The notes below the pieces were generated by a model. That model saw only the letters and a program-made list of their open reading frames with translations, ran no database searches and was not told where the DNA came from. A stretch of 64,000 bases of DNA, taken from assembly GCA_031769625.1 (NCBI GenBank), contig JAUIMM010000519.1, forward strand, positions 6,319,501 through 6,383,500, given 5' to 3'. Origin of the DNA: Taudactylus pleione. Lineage: Eukaryota; Chordata; Amphibia; Anura; Myobatrachidae. This document shows positions 56,870 to 64,000 of the stretch, one piece after another (position 1 is the stretch's first letter; each line of letters starts with the position of its first letter). Both the position numbers and the translations under genes were made by a program.

Positions 56870-57258
56870 GTAACATCGGACCCACACGCAGCATTTGTGG
56901 CTGACCATACCCTACCGCAAGCAGTACGAATGCTGCAGTGTGTAATATAGCCATGTGACGTGTATGCTGATGCTGCGTCTTAATTATGCACGCCCCTGAA
57001 ACGGCGTTCAGACGCACAGAAATGCCTGCGTTCGCACCACCACACCCCCGTTTCCATCGACCACCCCCTGTCACTAACCACAAACAGCTCGTCCTGTCAC
57101 TCATGTTAGGGAGACGTCTATGTACAAGGGGCGAACGCTTTGCGATCGCATGTACTGGATCGCACACACACACACTGCATCTTATACGCATGCGCAGATT
57201 GCAAACATCGGCAGGCTACGTGCGAATGCAGCCTAGCGAGCGGGTCTGAATCGGGCCC
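56870..57258. mobile_element. GGGCCTGATTC-type MITE, left end lost
   Basis: The right tip CTAGCGAGCGGGTCTGAATC plus GGGCCC is intact. The inverted-sense interior matches 51033-51602 (TACCCTACCGCAAGC, GTCTTAATTATGCACGCC, AACAGCTCGTCCTGTCACTC). Confidence 0.75.
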
Positions 57259-58628
57259 TAATTTCTAAGCGGAATGTTTAAATGTATACTTTTAATATGT
57301 TACTGATCTCTGCTTTCGTATGAAAATATAATGTAAATACTGTATTGCAAGTCTTCTTGTTCATCTACGTGATCAGTTGAATAGGTTTGAGACTCAGTTT
57401 TTTTATAAAACAAGATGCATGCGGCACTCATAAAAACAGTAATTGTAATGCTAGTCTAAGTACTTTGTTTACTTTCTGTTGCTGTGTATTTGCAGCACAA
57501 TGTGAATTAATTAGCAGCAGGGGAACCAGGATAATTCAAGGAGCTACTCTACAAAATTCTACACTTATGAAACTGGATACTACATAGGGTCTGAATGAGA
57601 TATTAATGATGCAAGACAGCTGCTTGAGATAAATTGAATATTTTCATATAAAAGGTTCCATTTTAAAGCCATTCAGACTCCGGAGATACACACTGAAATG
57701 GAATCTAATCTCATATCTAGAGAAGATTAATAATTTGTTAGTAGCACAATAGCCCACACTGAAGGTTTATATACTAGATAAGGACATAACCAAAGGCAGG
57801 TTGCATTGGTTAAAAAATGTGTCTAATGCCCCCACCCCCCCAAAAAAATTATTGTTCTGTTTAAAATAAATATACTGTATATGACTACCAGGGGAGAGCT
57901 TGTAACTATTGGTCTCCGGGAGTATATGATAGAGATGTGCACAAAAACCTGTGCTTTGGTTTTGGCTCTAAGGGGTCCATTTATCATCACTCAGTTTCTA
58001 CAAAAGCAGGTAAAAATGAACATTGTCACCTATTTTTGTAGAAATTAAGGATTGGGGCGATTCATCATAAAAATAATGCAAGAGATATCACATATATCTC
58101 CTGCTTACCTTTCAGTCCTGATCTGTCCCGCAGTCCCCATACACTAGTATGTGAGATTGGGAAAATGAATGCCACCATCAGCAAGAAGTTGTTTGAGCTT
58201 AGGGAGACCATTGTGTGATGCCCGTGATGTTAAATGAAAGCACAGAATTCACTTTTAAACAGATTTTTAATCCTTCTGAGACAGGACCATGGGTAATATT
58301 TGTAGGGGATAAAGGAGTTTGGGGAAGCTAAGAATTTTAAGAAGGTATGAATCGGGAAGGTTTTGCTGGCTACGGATTTCAGCACCGTCTTGATGAGTTT
58401 CCTCATATATAAATTGTGCAATCTATATGTGCCAGAAAGTGGATGCCAAGATCAAGGGACTTCTTTAACAAGTGCTATACAGCAACATAGACTCAGTATA
58501 AATTCATTGTGAGCTACTGAACCAAATCAACAGTTTTTTCCTCTTTGATTTAGACTCCAACCATGAAAAACAGGGGGTTCCTTCCAGCAGAACACTCCTT
58601 GTTATCCAGGGGTTGTGGTTCAATAGAT
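57259..58628. other. No gene; possible MITE tip near 57970
   Basis: AT-rich. GGGGTCCATTTATCATCACT near 57971 resembles the tip of the MITE at 45243, but no partner is seen. Confidence 0.4.
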
Positions 58629-58862
58629 CAACAATGAATAGGTCAACACCAAATGGTCAATAGGTTGACAAGTTCAAAAGGTCGACACATTTGGTTTTGT
58701 TTTCTGACCCTAATCTTCTATGTGTTGACCATTTTTGTGCAAACCATCACAATGTCGACCTTTTGTACCTGTCGACCTTGTGTGCCTGTTGACCTGTCAA
58801 CCTTTAGTGTGTAGACCTTTTGTACTTGTCGACCTTTTGTACCTGTCGACCATTTGGTGTCA
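58629..58862. mobile_element. Foldback of GGTCGACA motifs
   Basis: AATAGGTCAACACCAAATGG at the left mirrors CGACCATTTGGTGTCAA at the right. Many copies of TCGACCTTTTGTACCTG and relatives lie between. Non-coding. Confidence 0.75.
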
Positions 58863-60003
58863 ATCTTTAAACTGGAACCCTATCCAGGAGCCTATTTGAA
58901 GTCCTACTTCAGTACTGCTGAAGTAGGACTTTATGGATTCAGGGCCTGATTCAGAGCCGCTCGTAAGCGGCCGCTCGTTCGTAGTCAGTCGATGTTGTAC
59001 CACCACGCATGCGTCGGTGAAACAGTGCGCATGTGCATACGTCTGATTGCGGGCATTTTTCAGTCGATCGTAGACAGAGCGAACAGGAAGTGACATGTCA
59101 AATGTGATTGACAGAAGTGTCCGTTTTGGGGTGGTGACGGGGGTGGAGATGGGAAAACGCAGGCGTGTCGAGGCGTTTTTTGGGCATACATAAATTATCT
59201 TATGCGAGCGCCAAATGTGAAAAGTGATACGTCACTGTCTCATCCAATTTCCATTAAGACTGCTCGCTCAGCTTGTAGTCTGGTATAGTCTACCACAATG
59301 ACGATGGTCTCTTCGTACTTCCCTGGGCTCATTGATGGTGTAGCAATTTATCAATTGAGGCCACAAAAACAATCATCTTTTAATTGCAAATCTGCTTGTA
59401 AGGTGTTTAGGAAATAGACCTCTTTTAGTAGCTAAAATCTGAACGCAGGTGAACTACTCAGCTGCTAATTTCTGGGTCATACAATCAATTAGCTAACAAA
59501 TATTTTTTATTTTGGGGCTTTTAAAATATTTGTAAGTGTTTCTTTTTTATGGAAACAATATTGTATGCATGTTTTTTTATTTGCTTATTATTTTGGAGGA
59601 CAAGAAACCAATCGTCCTTTTGTTTTTTGCTAAGTGTTAATTCAAACTCATAAATTGTTTTTAACCCTTGTTTTGTTTTACAAAATTAAATGTTTCTATT
59701 TCCGTTGTATTGTTTCTAAGTTTGTTTGAGGGATTACCTTTTATCCCGTTTTGGAATAAATCATTAATAGAATTTTGCAGATTTTTATCATAATTTTATT
59801 AAATGATTGTGTCCATTTTTTTTTTTCCAATAAACATATTTTTAATAAGGAAAAAAAACTTAAAAATGATTTGGCCCACACACACACAAAATAAGTGGCA
59901 TTTGAACTTTAAAAAATAAAAAAAAAACAATTCACAAGAAAGGAGAGGGAGGTTGTTGTCATGAAGGAATATGGGGCAAACACAGAGATGGATTGTGGGG
60001 TAA

Positions 60004-61126
60004 TTAGCCAGTGCTGTCATCGCCTTTTAGGCCTTTTGGCCGGGGTTTGGAGGGAGCCGGAACGGGCCCGGAGCTCCTTCGGCTGGCCTGACCAGAGGCA
60101 GATGTTGTTGCCTCTGGACTAGGCATAGGGCTAGGCACATTTGGAGGGATGGCTGTTGTTGTGCCAGAGGTGGAGGGTCCTGAAATTCCGGCAGGAAGGG
60201 AGGCCGGCTCCAACGTGCTGGCGAACGAGCTGCTCCAGGGCATTTGCAGTTCTCACGTTTGCCTCAGTATTTTCTGCCAGGGCATTTGCAATTCTCACAT
60301 TGGCCGCAGTATTTTGCTCCAGGGCGTCCGCCACCTGTAGCAGATTGGCGTCCATCCTCAGCAGAATCTCGGTGTGCTGATCCGTTTTAACATTGAGATC
60401 AGTGAGGAGGGCCACTGCCTGCGAGGGGGAATGCTCTGGACTGTCTGCCACAGGGTCCCCAGCCGGATCTACTGCTTCCTCCCCTGCAGAGCCAGAAGAA
60501 ATTCTGCGGCCAAAGCTCACCTCTGGAGCAGACTCATCCGCCTGTGTCTCTGTGTGAAAAAAGAGAAAAGATTCAAATTCAAAACGAGATATTTTACAAA
60601 ACACATTTCTGAGTTGTTAACATTACAACATTTACCTGGGGCAACATGAGGAGCCGCAAAGTCTGGCATGTCGGTATCCATGTTTGACACGCCAAACACC
60701 TCTTCATCCTGCACACACCCCTGGGCCAGCTCCTCCAAATCCGTGAGCTCAAGTGACACAGGGGTGGGACCCCCACCTGTTCCCCCTGCATGCCTAGCCC
60801 TATCAGCCATTTTTTGTTTAAGCCGATATTTGAAGTCGCTCCATCTGTTGGGTAAAAAGTTGGCATTATTACTGCAGTATTTGGACCTGCAACCATTTTT
60901 TATTCAAATGTAGTTTTTACGTACTGGCGTTTGACCTCCCGGGTTGAACGTTCAAACTCACCCACCCCATTGACAGCACTGGCTATGTCGTCCCACAGTT
61001 TCCATCTCTGGGTTGCACCCATATTCCTTGGTGCCTGTGCCAGGTTGTCGTTGCACATTTGCACCAAAACCTCCATCTCCTTCCTTGTGAATTGTGGCTG
61101 TCTTTTTATTAGGCCCTAGTTTGCCT
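60004..61126 (-). pseudogene. Harbinger Myb/SANT-like DNA-binding protein
   Basis: Three exons by splice sites: about 61126-60925, 60844-60636 and 60549-60004. Exon 1 reads RQPQFTRKEMEVLVQMC, QRWKLWDDIASAVNGVG and STREVKR. Exon 2 continues QWSDFKYRLKQK. Together this is a Myb/SANT-like (MSANTD-type) domain with its conserved Trp residues. Exon 2 goes on into a Gly/Pro and acidic segment. Exon 3 has a heptad-like ALEQNTAANVRIANALAENT repeat, then a Pro/Ser/Thr-rich tail ending LKGDDSTG. A 1-bp frameshift near 60200-60240 separates the heptads from the tail, so this copy is damaged unless it is a sequencing error. In Harbingers this partner brings the transposase to the nucleus and the ends. 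Confidence 0.8.
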
Positions 61127-61199
61127 ACTAGGCCCAGCAGCCTCTTCCATGGCTTCCTCCACACCTTTTTTTTAAATGGTATAAAAATTTTAAAAGTTA

Positions 61200-61800
61200 A
61201 ATGTTTCAAAATGTAATGTTACACATAAGCATTTTCACATAATTTATAAAATAATTACATGGCGCCTCTTGGCTAGTACTTTGCTGCTCTGTACTCATTG
61301 TCTTTTCTCAATGTAGCAGACCGATTTTGGCCTTCAGTGACGTTTTTATACATGCGTCAGCATTATTCGGCCGCATCATTCCTTGTGCACTCCTATTGTC
61401 CGTCCTTAATTTGAGCGGGAAAATAAAGCCTATTTATGGCTTGGTGTGACTCCATTCGAGGTAGCATTTTTGGATTGTTGGAGGTTTTTCGGTGTAGTGG
61501 TTTGTTCGTGGTTTGTGGTTTCTTGAAGGTGTAGTTTGTATTTTTGAGAAGTTTGTTTTTTTTATTAATTTGTTTGTTTATGTTAGCATTTTTGTGTTTT
61601 TTTTGCTATTTTTATTTTTGAGTAAGTATTTAAAAAATTCCCCTAAAAATGTATTATTAAATTGTTTACATTTTTTTTTTTATATTTTTTACAGTTATTT
61701 TGGCAGTGACCAAGTGACCTTTTCTAAATTTGGGATATTTGTCTGTTTTTGGTAAGTGTTTTTGGTTTTATGAATTAACAAATTCGATGTGTTGGTCTTA
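61200..61800. promoter_or_regulatory. Divergent intergenic region of Harbinger 2
   Basis: Lies between the minus-strand Myb-like gene and the plus-strand transposase, so it should contain both promoters. TATTTATGG near 61430 and a GCGGGAAAATAAA stretch are possible core elements, but nothing is decisive. Confidence 0.3.
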
Positions 61801-61824
61801 GCATATGTTTCGCTAAGTAATGTT

Positions 61825-62222
61825 TTTTTTTCTGTGTAAAATCATGTCTTAACTCTAAATGTAGCGTACTATTTTGCGAACTAATGTGTGTTTTTTTTCT
61901 GTGTAAAATCATGTCCTAACTCTAAATGTAGCGTACTATTTTGCGAACTAATTTGTGTTTTTTTTCTGTGTAAAATCATGTCTTAACTCTAAATGTAGCG
62001 TACTATTTTGCGAACTAATTTTTTTTTTTTCTGTGTAAAATCATGTCTTATCTCTAAATGTAGCATACTATTTTGTGAACTAATGTGTGTTTTTTTCTGT
62101 GTAAAATGATGTCTTAACTCTAAATGTAGCGTACTATTTTGCGAACTAATGTGTGTTTTTTTCTGTGTAAAATCATGTCTTAACTCTAAATGTAGCGTAC
62201 TATTTTGCGAACTAATGTGTGC
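61825..62222. repeat. 66-68-bp tandem repeat, six copies
   Basis: Units of TCTGTGTAAAATCATGTCTT then AACTCTAAATGTAGCGTACT and ATTTTGCGAACTAATGTG, separated by T-runs of varying length. Copies start near 61831, 61899, 61968, 62029, 62095 and 62164. Divergence is very low. They lie upstream of (or in the first intron of) the transposase gene. Confidence 0.95.
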
Positions 62223-62458
62223 TCCCTTCTCTAAATTTTCGACAACTATATTTGGCTTAATTCCTAGTTTATTAAATTAATCTTAAAAATATTTTCTACT
62301 TTTGAAATGTAGGTTGCTTTTCACATGACACGACCCATGCCTGTAAGAATCTTTGGTTTTCTTTGAAAAGATAAGTATATTTTTCTTAACACATTTGTCT
62401 AAAACAATAACTACCTGGCTTAACATTTCAGGTTGATGTTGGTCGTATTACATTGGCC

Positions 62459-63292
62459 ATGGTTCCAGAACCCGACCAACCTCAACTTCGTCCCAGGCTT
62501 AGGCCTCGTAGGCGTGCAAGGCCCCAGATATATAGAACACGTGTCACCCTTTTTGGAATGCCAGATGATGAGGTGTTAAGGCGATACCATCTTCCGCCAC
62601 AAATCATCATAGACACTCTCTCATTAATAGAGAGTGATCTTGAACGGCAAATTGACAGTCCTACAGCAATACCACCACTTACGCAATTAATGTCGGTGTT
62701 ACATTTTTGTGCCTCAGGATCCTTTCAAACCACCGTGGGAATAGTGGCAGGAATATCCCAATCCTTCTTTTCAAGGATCCTTAGGGCAGTGATGGAGGCA
62801 CTTTTTAAACATCTCCATCATTTTATTAAAATGCCATTGGATATGGGTTCCCTTAATGTGGTGAAGGCTAATTTTTACCAAATTCCTGGCTTCCCACACA
62901 TCATAGGGGTTGTGGATGGCACTCATATACCACTTCAGCCTCCTGCAAGGCTGGAAGCTATATTTAGGAACCGAAAGCACTTTCACTCGATGAATGTAAT
63001 GGTGGTATGTGATGCCTCCCTCCAGATCCTGTCCCTGAATGCCACATTCCCAGGCAGTGCACATGATTCCTTCGTCATCCGGCAATCAGGAATTTGGCAC
63101 AAATTAAACAACCTACAAGCTGGTGATGCGTGGCTTCTGGGTAAGTTGACACCTTCTGTTGAAACCAATGCAAAGCTTGGTACACAATGGTCCTGATGTT
63201 GTTTTTTATATTTTCACAGGAGACAGTGGTTACCCTTGCACGCCCTGGCTGCTCACTCCTTATTTGGTTCCCACACCAGGGCCACAAAGTCA
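62459..63292 (+). CDS. HARBI1-type Harbinger transposase, 5' exons
   Basis: The first coding exon follows an acceptor AG at 62430-62431 and uses ATG at 62459. Residues about 20-110 (LFGMPDDEVLRRYHLPPQII to QSFFSRILRAVMEAL) are the N-terminal helix-turn-helix region typical of HARBI1. HIIGVVDGTHIPLQPP holds the first catalytic Asp. The exon ends at a GTAAGT donor (63141), and the next exon starts at 63220 with GDSGYPCTPWLLTPYLVPTP, including the second catalytic Asp. A possible donor (GTCAGT) lies near 63290. The exon with the catalytic Glu is not in the window. No frameshift in exon 1, so this part looks younger than the 31-kb Harbinger. Confidence 0.87.
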
Positions 63293-63847
63293 GTATAATT
63301 CGTTTGGACTTTTGTGTGTGTTTTTAATGTTTGAATTTATTGTGTCAATTCACTTGGTGTTTATTATTTGTGTGCATTACATTTTTTTTAAACGTTACCC
63401 AACCATTTCCATCGTAAATTACAACAAAGTGTAACCTGTTTCAAAAAATGCAAGGTTGCTTAATGCCTAATACTGTCATTTCTTAATTTATAAACTTTAG
63501 TACCCTGCTTTGTTGTTCAAAACAAACACCAAAGGTATTATGGTGAATCAGTATGTTTTACATTCTAGGCCTAAGCAGGTAGCTTTAATTTTTACATTAC
63601 CCCCCCAAAAAATTAATCTCTTTTTGAGGTTAATTCTACAAACCTATTGGTATTGTTATGTGTTTAATGTGCAAGCTTACATACTTACTTGAGCTTTCTA
63701 CAAACAAATGTACATTACTTAAAAACTCAGGGACAAATAGTAGACTTATGTAAGGTTCAACAATCTAAGATTTACAGACAAGGAATGAGACTTAAATAAA
63801 TCAATAAACTTTATTTTTAGGGTAATTTTTTTTGTCTTGTAAAAAAA

Positions 63848-63957
63848 TTAGTGGCGCAGGATCGCCAAAAGATGGTCCAATGCCACCAGCATGGCAATTA
63901 CATGGCCCCGTATAGCCAGTAATTCTGCAGCAATTGCCTCGTTACGCCCCTGGTCCT
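63848..63957 (-). CDS. Terminal exon of a minus-strand gene, partial
   Basis: After an acceptor (AACCCACAG) at about 63958 the minus strand reads DQGRNEAIAAELLAIRGHVI then AMLVALDHLLAILRH and a stop at 63848-63850. An AATAAA signal (minus) lies at 63810-63815. The leucine-rich helix looks like the end of an accessory protein of a Harbinger element. Its position downstream of the transposase exons, in opposite orientation, is unexplained. The upstream exons lie beyond the window. Confidence 0.5.
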
Positions 63958-64000
63958 CTGTGGGTTAAAAAAATGTGCGGATTACTAAAATGACACCTTC

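Larger units (their letters stand above)
58943..64000 (+). mobile_element. Second PIF/Harbinger transposon, right end outside window
   Basis: The left tip GGGCCTGATTCAGAGCCGCT and the next ~390 bp match the GGGCCTGATTC MITEs. Inside are a Myb/SANT-like gene on minus (60004-61126) and a HARBI1-type transposase on plus (from 62459), divergently arranged as in 30966-34173. The right tip would lie beyond 64000. The join between the MITE-like left end and the coding interior is inferred, since no duplication can be checked here. Confidence 0.7.

Overview
This looks like transposon-rich intergenic (or intronic) DNA from a large vertebrate genome, most likely a frog or toad. The reasons are the mix of element types (a DIRS tyrosine-recombinase retrotransposon, Tx1-like L1 LINEs, PIF/Harbinger, Tc1, hAT and a Penelope-like element) and very dense foldback MITEs of kinds I associate with anurans. 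The species call is inference. I see no convincing single-copy host gene, no complete RNA gene and no bacterial features. Nearly every long ORF belongs to a mobile element or is an accident of a tandem repeat.

Layout. 0-10.7 kb: MITEs, minisatellites and two copies of one hAT family, each with a perfect 8-bp target-site duplication (TSD). 10.7-16.8 kb: a nearly complete DIRS element with gag, RT/RNase H, tyrosine recombinase, inverted terminal repeats and an internal complementary region. Its gag is broken by a ~26-nt insert matching the 5' end of tRNA-Tyr, and its recombinase by a MITE-like insert. 16.9-22 kb: MITEs and a minisatellite. 22.1-25.3 kb: a 5'-truncated L1 with a perfect 17-bp TSD, next to a Helitron-like 3' end. 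26-30.6 kb: a cluster of foldback MITEs with GGGCCTGATTC-type ends. 31-34.2 kb: a complete but decayed Harbinger with two divergent genes, an internal minisatellite and a nested hAT. 35-38 kb: small hATs and an L1 tail.

38.2-43.8 kb holds the most unusual structure. A Tc1 transposon is split by a 4.65-kb LTR retrotransposon whose two LTRs differ by roughly 1.4%. Its only long ORF (minus strand) is a Gag-like protein fused to an intronless Y-box (YBX-type) cold-shock domain with its basic/aromatic tail. I see no pol. 44.3-50.9 kb: a long antisense L1 (ORF1, endonuclease, RT) carrying four datable nested insertions. 51.7-54.6 kb: a Penelope-like element with a GIY-YIG domain, flanking direct repeats and a nested hAT. 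55.6-57.3 kb: more MITEs. 58.9 kb to the window end: a second Harbinger with a divergent Myb/SANT-like gene and a HARBI1-type transposase. Its left end matches the GGGCCTGATTC MITEs, so it may be the source of that family.

How the parts relate: the nested insertions form a readable history (Tc1 before LTR element; L1 before four DNA transposons; Penelope before hAT; Harbinger before hAT). Most coding regions carry frameshifts or stops. The best preserved are the Gag/Y-box ORF, the 22-25 kb L1 ORF2 and exon 1 of the second Harbinger transposase.
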